Positions 24,800 to 36,700 of a stretch of 64,000 nucleotides of DNA are shown here, piece after piece. Source of the DNA: Hippopus hippopus (Eukaryota; Mollusca; Bivalvia; Cardiida; Cardiidae); NCBI GenBank assembly GCA_946811185.2, contig OX328096.1, positions 35,972,011 to 36,036,010 on the forward strand, given 5' to 3'. The translations under genes were made by a program, and so were the position numbers. Under the pieces are notes generated by a model. The model did no database searches, was not told where the DNA came from, and saw only the letters and a program-made list of their open reading frames with translations. The number at the start of each line of letters is the position of its first letter. Positions within the stretch are counted from its first letter, which is position 1.

Positions 24800-25403
24800 G
24801 CTCGTTTCTTTTTATAAAACAAAGGCATCTTATAAAGAACATAAACTTGCTTAATTGTTGCCTTCACCTCTGTAATGTAACAGGGTGTAACAAGCCACAG
24901 AAACATTAATCATCTGCATCAAATTAAAGCAAAAACTGACCAATGCAAACAAGTTTCCATGTCATTATAAAACACACAACTTTGATATGCTTGAAAACCT
25001 AGAAAATATCAGGTTCGAGACAAAAAAAACAAAAATGAAAGTCAAAATGTTTAAAATGAAACAAAGTACAATGAGATATACATAATCTTCCCTGAAGTGC
25101 AGATTTTAAGCAAAATCTTTCATCTTAAGCATTTATTCAACCTCTCACCTTTATAAGCGTCGAAGCACTTGCTTTACTCCACTTCAAATACAAATTCATA
25201 CACTCAGTAATACCTTGTGGAAATGACACTGGTTTCACAAGTTAGTCAATGACATCCGTTCTCAAAATCTCAAGTCAAAAATCATACAGTTTATTGATCT
25301 ACAAGGTCAGATATTTGGTGAGGTATCCTGGGAAACAGGTGGGTGCCATGATATTGCAATGGATCAGTCAATTTAACTGAGTAGACCTACATGTTCATTT
25401 TAT
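24800..25403. other. Intergenic DNA, nothing recognised
   Basis: No open frame or repeat worth naming. Confidence 0.4.
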
Positions 25404-25630
25404 TCGAGCTACGCTTTAGCAAAAAGGGGCTTACTGCATCTCCGTGATGCACTATACCAAGCAAGAGGTCATCACATAATTGTGGATCCATAAAATCCAT
25501 TTTGTCTAACAACCGACTGGTTCATGAGGTAGAATGGTCCTTTAACACGAAGAAAATTGACCGCAGGCTGACCTGTTCCATATTTTTGCAGATGTATCAA
25601 ACCCCTTTTCCACAGAGCGTTGCTCATTTA
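25404..25630. mobile_element. Family D element with lost hairpin arm
   Basis: agctacgctttagcaaaaag at the left, ttccacagagcgttgctcat at the right, and only caggctgacctgttcc from the hairpin. Confidence 0.68.
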
Positions 25631-25704
25631 GATAAAATAAAACTAACTTTTGGTTATTGCCATTCCAAAAAAATAAATTATGATTTAGAAATTGACTTAG
25701 AACG

Positions 25705-25974
25705 ATATGCCAACACGCGAAAAGCACCATTCGGACATTTGCGTATTAGTGTCGTTTCGGATCAGCCTGAGCAGACTGCGCAGGCTGATCCGAAACGACA
25801 CTTTCCGTTTTTCTTTTTTGCAATTTTCTGTTTTGTGCAAGTCTGCTGTAGCACAAAATCTAATGTAGTCCTAAAGTGCCGTCTCGGATTAGTCTGCGCG
25901 GACTGCGCAGGCTGATCCGAGACGACAATTTACGCAAATGTAGGAATGCCCCTTTTCGCGTGTTGTAAGCCATA
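25705..25974. mobile_element. Family C MITE with ATAT flanks
   Basis: Complete copy; ends atgccaacacgcg and cgcgtgttgtaagccat, flanked by ATAT on both sides. Relative to the copy at 19183 the two hairpins are in reverse order. Confidence 0.83.
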
Positions 25975-27324
25975 TTTTAAATGGTTGATGATTGCGTTCC
26001 CAAAAGAATTAGATAATTCAATGAAAGAAATGCAGACATAACAACTAAAGAGAGATGTGATTCTTATGAGAGTTACACATCCGAAGGGACGTCATTCAGG
26101 CCAAATGTAAGCACTTAAGTCTGCAAAAGAATTTCTGGTTAGATAATGCTGTTCTCATGTTTATTTGAAGATTTCACTTTTAACAGGAACTTAAAGGCAA
26201 AACATGGCTACAGAAAATTCGTAAACATAAACACTTCTAGTTCACTATCTCTTATCTTATAGATTTAGTGGCAAATACCAAAGAGGAAAAGCAAAAAAGC
26301 AAATGTGTGGGTTCTAGGAAAAGAACTGATATTATCCACACGAACTTTTGCTACCTGTCTCAAGCATGACTATATACACATATATCTATTTTTAATATAT
26401 ATATAAATCTTTATAATCATATATAGATCTATCGTATAGTACTACCAGATATTCTGTCCGCGAAACTATACAAATAAGTATGTACACGATGTTCTACTCA
26501 TCTACAGATACATTCTACCACACATGTAACAATCAACTGCTTCACCCCACGTCACACAACAAGCTCACACAGCCCAGGATTTCTTATCCTCATAAACATG
26601 TACACAGCATACAGTTTCTGTAATAATTACAATAAACAGTGCTTCACAGGAAATGACGTAAACTGCCAATACTCTTCGTGTGCACTACATGTTTTTAATG
26701 CCCAAAATTGCAGCTATTCGTAGAATTTTACTTTTCTAATTTGAAATTGACAGGCAAACCATTGGAAAATCTAAACGTGCATGTTGTTCTCAACTTTGAA
26801 TACTTTCAAAATCAAGGTCATTTTTCCAAGAACAACTTATGACATATCAGATACTGTAGACTGAAAAATATATGCTCATGTTGAGTAGTCTGACCTTTAA
26901 TGTACCACAATTCACCTTATTTTGCCATGGGCACGCTTACACCTTGTGACTTTTTTTCTTGCATAGATCTAGCCACCTTTTTTGTTGTCTATTGGTTGTT
27001 TTATTTCTTTTACAATTTACAATATTTACTCAAACCCTTTCCATTGATTGAAGCCGTTTGGTCACATTCTCATGTGAAGCTAAAGAACACAAAGTGTGAG
27101 ATTCTGTTTCTACCCTATCATAAAGCACTCATGTAAATATATGAACAACAATTTGGAAAAAAATCAAAACCAAATTTGACATAAAATAATATACTTGATG
27201 TCTATAAGTAACACAATTCGCTGAAATCAGTTTTTCAGTAAGAAAAAAAAATTATGGCCATGTTTTGGTATTCCCATCATGGCATGAAATATCAGAACTA
27301 TATACAATGGATTTATTATAAGCT
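25975..27324. other. Intergenic DNA, no gene recognised
   Basis: AT-rich; a run of short TA-rich stretches at 26370-26430. The frame at 26900-27136 is hydrophobic but has no recognisable pattern. Confidence 0.4.
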
Positions 27325-27521
27325 TTAACTCTTTACCAGACGACAAAATTTTAGAATCGCCCATACCAAAAACATTTGCAGACAACATATCCCATGATTG
27401 GATATTTCACTGATAGAGTAAAATTATCATGAGAAGAGCAGAAGATGCTGGTCACAAGCATTTCCTCCTTTTCTGACGATTGCTTCTAAAGCCGTCTTCC
27501 CTATGGTCGTAAATGGGTTAA
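27325..27521. mobile_element. Family A MITE-like element
   Basis: TTAA at 27325-27328 and 27518-27521; left end ctctttaccagacgacaaa; hairpin reduced to agaagatgctggtcacaag / catttcctcc. Confidence 0.75.
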
Positions 27522-28294
27522 TGAGAACATTTTTTTTTATAGTTTCTTCAACCAAAACGTATGTTGTGGGATCTAATTTGGAATGCATCAGTGATAAAAT
27601 ATTAGCATGGATACCCTTGACATAAGTTTTGATGAGAATAATACAAAAATTGTTTTGGAATAAGAATATCCTGTCTAAAAAACGATCCAAAATGTCAAAT
27701 AGAATATAATAAATGTTCGCCTACACTATCTGTGTAGTATCCCTCAAGATGAGAACGAGTAAGTTTGTTTTAGCCTACACTACGTTGACCCTTGGTTTTT
27801 GACAAGCTTCATCTTCTATAACTTTGTCAAAATCCGAATGCCTTTGCTACACCACCTTTCTGCGTCCTCATGAAAAGGAAAATATATTTGTAAGTTTGCA
27901 TTGGAGACTAGAAAAGCACATTTTAGTAATAGACTTTTACAAACAATATTTAAGCAAGTTATTTAGGCCACTGATAGCTTTTTTCCAGCATTTCCTCCGC
28001 CAACATATTTTGCATTTTGCACTTGCATATCCGGTTTATAAACGCGAGTATTTAATCATATTTGAACTTTAAAACTATACAAGGTACAGCCCACATAATA
28101 AATCTGTTTTCTCATCCTGTTGGCAATAAAATATGAAGTTTATCCACGGACACATTTCCATTTGTACACGACATTTTATTGTCTCGCAGCATACCGCTGT
28201 TTAAAAGATTCTAACAAAGTGGGAAATAGCACGTAAGGAGTAATTTCTCCATCGGCCACCATGTTTTCACTTATATTTTCATATAAGTGAAAAC
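27522..28294. other. Intergenic DNA, nothing recognised
   Basis: No supported feature. Confidence 0.4.
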
Positions 28295-28520
28295 TTAACC
28301 TTTTACCAATCGACAAAACTTGGACTTGTCCAAATCTAAAGCATTTGCAGAAGACAAGTGAAAAACTTTGCTCAAGGGTAGGCATTTGTTCTTCAAAAGG
28401 TAGAAAACATGTAAGGAAAAGGAAAAAAATACTAGTTTTACGTCGATTATCCATATTTTTCAAAGATCTCAAAAAAGATTTCTGCTGCAAATTTCCTTTG
28501 GAGGTAACGGGTAAATCCTT
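28295..28520. mobile_element. Family A element, badly worn
   Basis: TTAACCTTTTACCAATCG at the left and the aatctaaagcatttgcagaa flank are clear; the hairpin and right end are degraded. Confidence 0.5.
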
Positions 28521-28739
28521 AAAAAGACATGATATATACACATTTACACAAGTCTTGCAATCACTGACTTTCAAACGGATCCCTATGGACAATCATTCTG
28601 AGGATGAAGTGACTATAATATTTGACCCTGTTATACCGGCGAAAACTTCTACAGCACTGTCATACACGCATGCATCTAAAAGCAAAATAATCCATGGCAG
28701 AAAATCGCAAATTGAAGCAGTAAGCTCTTAAGTCAGAAA

Positions 28740-28950
28740 GCGCGTTTTACAACAATAGTTGCCTTTGCAGCCAGTATAGATCAAGATCAGGCTTTGCAAA
28801 ATGTTCTATCTGATCTTTGATCAACACTAGCCGCTTTGTCGAGACATTCTGAACAAAAGCAATCTTGAAAACTCAGAGCAATTTTTGGGTCTTATTTGGA
28901 CTTTCTAGACCGAAAATGTTTCTTGGGTTTATTTAGCCCTCTGAGGGTTA
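28740..28950. mobile_element. Family B fragment
   Basis: Central gtatagatcaagatcaggct / ctgatctttgatcaacact hairpin and a right terminus ctctgagggTTAA; left end not found. Confidence 0.6.
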
Positions 28951-29139
28951 ATGAGCATTATAAGGCTGAAAAGATAAAATTCACATGATGTGATGTTATT
29001 GACAGTGTTTGTTATTGCAATCTCGGAAGAGCTCAATAAATAGAATAGACGTTTTCAGTATGGACAAAAGGCCAAGGTATTGCATTTTATCTTTAAAGGC
29101 TGATTGGGCAAGAAATTAAGTCTGCACAAACCAAGGGCT

Positions 29140-29565
29140 CGTATTCACCACCCATTCTTAACCCTTTCCCAAACGGCAAATTTTGGACCAGACCAAATTG
29201 AAAGCATTTTGCAGATGACAAATTAACAGTTGCTAAAAACATGATTTTTCTATATGATAGGGTAGAAAACATTGTGGGAAAAGGAGAAAATGCTGGTTAC
29301 CAGCATTTTCTCCTTTTCCCACAATGTTTTCAAAAGGCTTCTATTCCGGACCCGTAAAAACCAGGGATTGTTTGGGAAAGGGTTAAGAACGTTCATAGTC
29401 TTTTTCGCCTGGAATTCCTAAATATGAAAGTAACACAACTTCTGATTGGCTAAACCATTTGGTTTAGCCAATCAGAAGTTGTGTTACTTTCAAATTTGGA
29501 AAAATTTGGAGAACAAGACTAAGAATGTTCTTAAGAATGGTAGGTGAATAGCGACCCTGCTGAGA
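29140..29565. mobile_element. Family F palindromic MITE with nested family A copy
   Basis: Outer inverted ends gtattcaccacccattctta and ctaagaatgttcttaagaatggtaggtgaata. In its middle lies a perfect inverted repeat, 29426-29457 with 29460-29491 (32 bases each, 2-base loop). The family A element at 29158-29386 sits in the left arm. Confidence 0.8.
29158..29386. mobile_element. Family A MITE-like element, near-perfect hairpin
   Basis: TTAA at 29158-29161 and 29383-29386. Termini ccctttcccaaacgg and gtttgggaaaggg; the core tgtgggaaaaggagaaaatg / cattttctccttttcccaca is a perfect palindrome around ctggttaccag. Confidence 0.88.
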
Positions 29566-30072
29566 TAGAGTTACAAAGATTGCATCAGTTATATGTAATG
29601 AGAGCGCAGCTTGTTTGTTTCACACGGCTTAAAAGCAAAAGATGTCGCGCAGGTTCTTCTGCCAAACAATGCGATTTTCTGACACAAGATTTGAGTAATA
29701 TTATGTCCAAAACTGAGTATGTTTAAGGTACCTTTAGCAGCAAAAAAAGTTTGTATTGCCTTTTTTGTCTGCGCCACAATTTACATAAAAATATATTTAT
29801 AAAAAAAAAAAAGATATTTACACAGAGTGTCAAAGGACATGAGTATAATTTGAACAAATTAACATTACACATTTACACATTACTAATAAAAAAAAGGTCC
29901 ACTGAAAAAAGACATTGAAGCAGATCGTTGGTAGGTGAAATCTCTTGTTGGTTTACAGTCAAAAAGCTGGTTCCCATATCCTACGTCGACGACGGTCATC
30001 ACTTAAATAACGTACACAATGCGAAGCTGGAAACCATCAAACGTTGAATTCTTACACAGACAGGTGATGAGT
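29566..30072. other. DNA downstream of the Q/S/T/Y-rich gene, nothing recognised
   Basis: AT-rich, with poly-A runs near 29800. Confidence 0.4.
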
Positions 30073-30074
30073 AA

Positions 30075-30300
30075 AGTCCTTACCATACGACACAACCTTA
30101 GACTCGTCCATATTGAGAACATTTGCAGACGACAATTTAAATGCCGCTAAAATGAGTTGGGTTGTCTTTAAAAGGGTAGAAAACGTTGTGGGAAAAGGAG
30201 AAAATGCTGTTTATCACCATTTTATCCCTTTTCTTCGGCGTTTTCAAAAACCTTCCTTAGGGTTTTGAGATCACGGGATCGTTTGGTAAAGGATCAATTA
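30075..30300. mobile_element. Family A MITE-like element
   Basis: gtccttaccatacgacaca at the left, hairpin gtgggaaaaggagaaaatgc with a worn right arm, gtttggtaaagg at the right. Confidence 0.7.
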
Positions 30301-30702
30301 TTGTCTCCCATTGTCGTCGTTTTCTTACTTTATTGTTCACTCGACACTTAGCTGGGACACCAGTTTTTATGACCAGTCATGTTTTGTTGTCAATGGCTGA
30401 TGAAATAAAGTCACAATGGAATGATGCATTTATGAACTATATGCACATCTTTGATATCTGAACACTTGTCAAAGTTTTATGTGTTATGTATTATACCCCT
30501 CCATTTCTGCACACTTTTAACAAAGGCATTCACCTTTCGGTCATATTCGTAGTCTGTTTCTAATATTTACAGTTCCAATTAAACTGTTCCTGTCATGGAT
30601 GTTTTGTCTGACGTGGTATTACACCGTTTTTGTTAAAGCATTGAGCATGCGCAGATCAATATTATGGCACTGTCACGTGAGCAGTAACGGAGGAAATCAA
30701 GT

Positions 30703-30794
30703 TTATGACTTTTCCGGACTTCCGGCCACTCCATTTGTCTGCTGTTCATTTCGTCCAGTCGCCGAAGTATTGGGTTGATAATAGTATTGCGAAT
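30703..30794 (-). CDS. Q/S/T/Y-rich gene, terminal coding exon
   Basis: Acceptor cttacag ends at 30795. The two leading bases complete an AAT codon with the A left by the exon above, and the frame then reads SQYYYQPNTSATGRNEQQTN, GVAGSPEKS, stop. A possible polyadenylation signal AATAAA on the minus strand lies at 30329-30334, about 370 bases downstream. Confidence 0.64.
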
Positions 30795-33700
30795 CTGTAA
30801 GAGAAAAAAGAAATGGTCGTAGGTAATACATATACATGGATCGCTGTATATAAGGCAGTTTTTGTCTGCTGTCTCAAAACAGGAAAAGTCCTAAGCAAAG
30901 CTGGGACATATCACATAGAAAATCCGTTGTTATTTTCTTTCATGTTTTGCAAATTTTGCAGTTTTGAAGGGTATTTATTTTTGTTATACTCTTGTTTTGG
31001 AACTTTTCTTATTTCATTACTTTCAGGCGATTATTTGTGTCTTGCAGCAGACCATATTTTCTAAAACTGTGGAAAAAGGAGAGACCGATCGTGACTGGTA
31101 ATTTATATGAGATAATTCCCTTAAGAAATATCTTTGGTTCAGATTTGTATCTAAGCCAAACAACTGGCTATGATATATGACAATGACAAAGTCCCGATGA
31201 CTATTAGTTTGGTTGTCACTACACTGACTCCTGCTACCAATCGCAAATTTCGGCTATAGATTAATATTACAAGAAGTTCCGTGTCTTCGGAAATAAAAAC
31301 AAATTATTCGTCTGCAGATTGATGGGGGTTCGTGTCGTCTGCTCCAGATTATTTATTGTTTCCACTTCCGGTCTAATCTCATATGTCAGTGAATTCATAT
31401 CTCGTCAGAAATTATCTCGTTGTCTTTAACAATTTATTTTGATTTGTTCCTGTTATTTTCTGACGTTCGTCCTGCAAGATATTCATAAGAACTCTTATCG
31501 CTGATCTCTTTACCGAATAACAAAATATTAGACTTGTCCAATTTGAGAGCACTCGAAGACGATAAATTAAAAAAGGGTTGAAAATGGAGTTTGTCGGAAG
31601 AGTAGAAAACATTGCGGATAAAGGAGAAAATACTGGTAACCAGCATTTTTCAAATATTTTCAAAGGCTTTCTCCCCCAGGGTCGTTAAAACGCGTATTTG
31701 AGTGATACAGAGATGTACAGTTATAACCCCATCAACCCATGATTTCTATTTGTTCTGATTTTCGTAGTTATGTTATTGCGACCCGAAAATTATTCAGAGA
31801 GAGAGAGAGAGAGAGAGGGAGGGAGAGAAAGACAGAAAGAGAGAGAGAGAGAGAGAAAGAGAGACTTCATACTGATAGAATCGAGAGAGATTAGTATAAG
31901 TTGCAAGAACTTGTTTCTTAATCGATGTAAAATAAATATGTTTAAATTAAACTAATAAAATCTTTTACAATGGGTTGACGCCTCCCGCAGACGACTTTTA
32001 AAGTGGGACAGTAAGCCATTTTAGAAAAAACTTTGTAGCGAACAGTAAAATTTGCACGTTTACAAGTTGTAAATTGATAGTTTCAAAGTGGTCTGCTGCA
32101 AATTCGCTTCAGGAGGTAATATATTAACTATTTACCAGACGACAAATTCTAAACTTGTCCAAATTCAAAGCATTTGCAGACGACAAATTAAATGCCGCTA
32201 AAACGATGAAAATAGCCATAGGAAATGCAGAAAACATTGTGGGAAAAGGAGAAAATGCTGGTTACCAGCATTTTCTCCTTTTCTCACAATGTTTTCAAAA
32301 GGCTTCTTTCTCAAGGTCGTTAAAACGCAGGATAGTGCGATAAAGGGTTAAGAGGGTGGTTTCTAGCCAATTTGCTGTTACGCAGACCATAGCTTCCTAC
32401 GCCATTTCATTTCAGCAGTTTTTAATACATTGACATTGACGTGCATAATTAAGCACAAATCATAATAAACACCATTTTTTTCGTCATTTACCATGACATA
32501 TTTTGAATTAAAACATGAAAATCAATCTTTCTCCAAATGCATTAGCCCATGATACAAGTTTACAGCGGATAACTCTAACGTTATCTTTGGAAAATAAGGA
32601 AAAAACATCATCATGTAAGGTTAAATACCCGAATGCATGTGGCAAAGGGAAAAGCAAAACGTCTCCTTTTGTCACGATGATTTTTAAAGTGGTCTATTAG
32701 AAGACAGAGAAGTCGTCTGTCGGCGGTTATGTGTTAACTCTTTACCAAACAGTCACAAGTTTTGACGACCTTGAGTAAAAAGATTTTTGGAAACACTATC
32801 GGAAAAGGAGAAAATGCTTGTAACCAGAATTTTCTCCTTTAGCAACAATGTTTTCTACCCTTTCCAAGACAAATCCCATCATTTGAAACAATTTATTTTG
32901 TCATCTGCAAATGCTCTCAATTTGGACAAGCCTAAAATACTGTCGTCTGGTAAAGAGTTAAGATGTGTGTACAAAACGTAGAAATCATTGACTGGTTCGC
33001 CACACTGAAATGCTCTTCTGAAGAAGCAAAAGGAGCGGAAAGATAGGAAAGAGGCAGTCAAACATTTAATAATCATAAATGCAGCTTGTCTCTAGATCAC
33101 AGAGCATAGTTCACATATCAAAATATTAAAATACCAGAACACTAAAACATGCGTTCATTGTGATAATGTTCTTGTATGTGAAAGTAGTCAGGTGTGGTTT
33201 TACAAATTTTGAAGTTGGTGGTATCATAAATTAACAGAATATATTTCTCCTGAAAATGTTGAACATTTAATTAAACAAAATTAACAATCATGAGGAAAAT
33301 ACCAAATTAGTGCAAGTTTCTATGCCTTTTTTTGTCAACAAATCTCAGAACATAGCGTACAGGGAAGACCCATATTCTGTGTAGTATGATTTTGATCTGC
33401 TTTGGCTTTTTAATTTCTCGAGTACCAAATAAATGAATCACACTGTCTTAGTAAGACTACAACTTAAAAAACATCTTTTTCGAAATATTTAATGAAGTAG
33501 TGGACAGTGAAGATACAAGATCAGAGAGAGAAAAAAATGTATTCAGAGGGTTATGTGACAGAAACAGATTTGGTTGCTGTTTCTGGACAGTGCACCTGTA
33601 GATAAAGAGCTCGTAGTCTGATCTTTCATCTACACTGTAAGACACTGACAATAAAAAAAAACATCTTACTAAAATTTGGATATACTTACTTAACACAGCT

Positions 33701-36700
33701 CCGGACCCATACCGTACGGCAGCAGCCCACTGAGGGTCATTGTAGGGGTTCGATTGATACTGGGTGTAGGGCACTGAGGATTGATAATAGTCACCTGTGT
33801 TACCTGCGGAGAGAGAGAAGAAAATTTATAAAACTTCACATCATTGTGTTGTAATATACTGTGTTAATGAAATAAATAGTTTCTCATTCTTCCAGAATCT
33901 TTTAAAGCCTTCTTCCATAAGGTTGGTAAAACAAAAGATTATTGGAAAAAGGGTTAAGCTGGATTGATGTGAAAACTGTGACATACATATATCTCTGAAC
34001 AAGTAAGCATCTCTGCTAACAACATCATGAATGTCTTTTTTCTAGATAAGTGAAGAATTACAAGTGAATGGAGAAGAAACATTTCATATAGATATATTTT
34101 TCACCCATGCAGGTAATAAAGATGTATATTTATATTCTTTTCTTACATTATGTTGATAAATTGGACTTGATAAGTATTGACAGGATAAATTAGACGAGTA
34201 TTACATTATAAAAACACCGTCCAGGTGACATTTTGCATGGCAAACGTAGCAGACAGGAAGAAACTAAAGTCACAAAAGGTGATACTCTAACACCCACCAG
34301 TTGCTATATATATGATTGAAGACATATGTACAAATCTGTCGTCAGACGGTGAGGGGGGGTGGGGTCATTTTCAAAATCTGAACGTGTGCCTCTTACATGC
34401 ACTGGTTAAAAATAATGAGAGATATACATGTATTGTAGAGGAAGTTCACGACACTAATAAATCCATATGCATGCGTGGCACAGACGGACGGATACTCCAT
34501 CACACTCCCGAAAACACTTTTTGCGGAGATTAATTCCCCCGTAAGCTGCTAAGCACGACTCAAAGACCTTTTGCGAACAGATTAGATCAAGATCAGACTG
34601 CACGTGCAGTCTGATCTTGGATCTACATTGTCCGATAAGGAGATATTTTTCTACGAAATAACTTTGAAATGGCAACATCCGGGTTTTTATTATCAGCTTG
34701 AAAGTTTCATTTCACTTATTTTAGCAGATTAATAGTAAAAAGCAGTTGTTGACAGTGACAGAACTACCGAGACAACTTGTTACGTACACACAGATGGAAG
34801 GCAAGACTGTGTGATACCCGTTGGATTGTCGACCATATAGGTTATATCTTAATGATTTATGACCTTGAACGTACAGATCTTAGGAGAACAGTTAAACCAG
34901 GGTCCGTATTAAGCGACCATTCTTTAGAACGTTCTTAGGCTCATTCTCCAAGATTGTCTAAATTTGAATGTAACACGTCTTCTGATCGGCTAAACCATTT
35001 GGTTTAGCCAATCAGAGGTTGTGCTACTTTCAAATTAAGAAAATTCTGGAGATTAAGACTGAGAATGTTCTAAAGAATGGTTGATGAATACATTAGCAGA
35101 ACTAAAATCATCTTCACAGAGGTCACTGTAACTATTCATGGACCCTGTTGCTATGAATTCTATTAATCTCCGGAATATAATATGGCCAAGCTAGAATTTC
35201 AACTCCCGACTCCCGACTCCCGAATTGCTATACCAGTTCGCAATCAGTGAGCAAACGGATCTCTCAGTCCATGTCGTTAGTATCTTATTTTTTTCCTAAC
35301 ATGACCAGGAAAGTACATGTATACAAAACTAAAACCCTACGAAATGAAAAGGGTTATTTCTAACGTATTTTACTTTGACAAAGAATAGTTGATATATAAG
35401 AATTTTCTAAAACGCGCAACTCGACACCCTTACACAGCCAAGCGATCAATCCCGGTTCTTTTCTTTTTCAATGGTTCTTTTGTTTCTTTCTTAGAGAAAT
35501 CTCCAGGAGAAAGCTTACTTTCATAAAACTGAAGCTATTGAAATACAATAAAAAAGTCATAAAACAAAAGAATGTACATTTCCCTACTGTTTAAGGCTGA
35601 AAATCAATCAAGACTAAAATGTTCGACCAAAATGTAGGCAAGTCATTAACCTTTAACCTGCTGAATCAACACAGTATCGTCGACTGACGAAATGTTTTCT
35701 TCATGTTGCAAACCACTCCTTGAAACATCGTGGCAAAAGAAGAAATTGTTCGTAACATTACAATTCATCATAAATATCCCTGCTTTAAAACAATGCTTTC
35801 AAAATCGTCTGTTGCAAATTTGTTTGACGGGGTATTCATCAAAATGGTTAACCTTTTACTACACGAAAAGTTTTTGATTTGTTCGAATCAAAATCATCTG
35901 CAGAAAAAAAAAATCAAATGAAGCTCCTATGATATAAACTGTCTTTGAAAGGGCTGAAAACATAGGGAAAAAAATAATGCTGGTTACCAGCATTTTCTCC
36001 TTTTCCGACTATGTTTTCAAAAGCCTTTTGCCTCAGGGTTGTTAAAACATAGGATTGTTCGGTAAAAGGTTAACGGGAACGATCCTTTTAAGGAATCAGC
36101 AATACTTTCGTGGATAAGCAAAGCTTAAACATTTGAGTGATTATCCAAGAGAATTGATCAGACCGTACCAAGACGTGGGTTGATCTTGGTCTGTGACTCG
36201 TACGTTCCTAGCAAAGGATAATATAGTTCACTTCACGTAGGATAAGGTTTGATACTCGTCCAAAGTCAAGTGTTCATCAGACAAAGTGCCAAAACTTAGA
36301 AAGAGCATTTTACTTTACGTCTTCAAATACAAGATAATACTTGATAAATGTACTACCCTAATAAAGCCTTCGATCGCAAAAATAACTGAAGTATGTGGTA
36401 CAACCAAATGTTAAACGAATCAGGGTTTTCATTTTTTCTTTTTTTGTAAAATATATCTTAAGTAGTCACGTGGAAAATTCTGCACTCTGATCTTTATCGC
36501 CATAGACATTCTTCAAGTACAATTGCCAAGGGTAACCGAAGGCTTGAGAACTTCTCGATTTGAATTTGTTAAGATAAAATAACCCGAATTGCTTCCTCAT
36601 ATAGAACTTTAAAAGTGAAAACAAAACCAAGTTTTTTTTGCAATTACTAAGATATAATACTAACCTGTAATTATTTTACATCCGAGACATGCTCTATGAA

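Noticed and set aside
24528..24909. Complementary open frames over the nested GC-rich element
   Set aside because: They follow family C and D repeat sequence and recur at 25502, 36834 and 46857; no independent protein signal.
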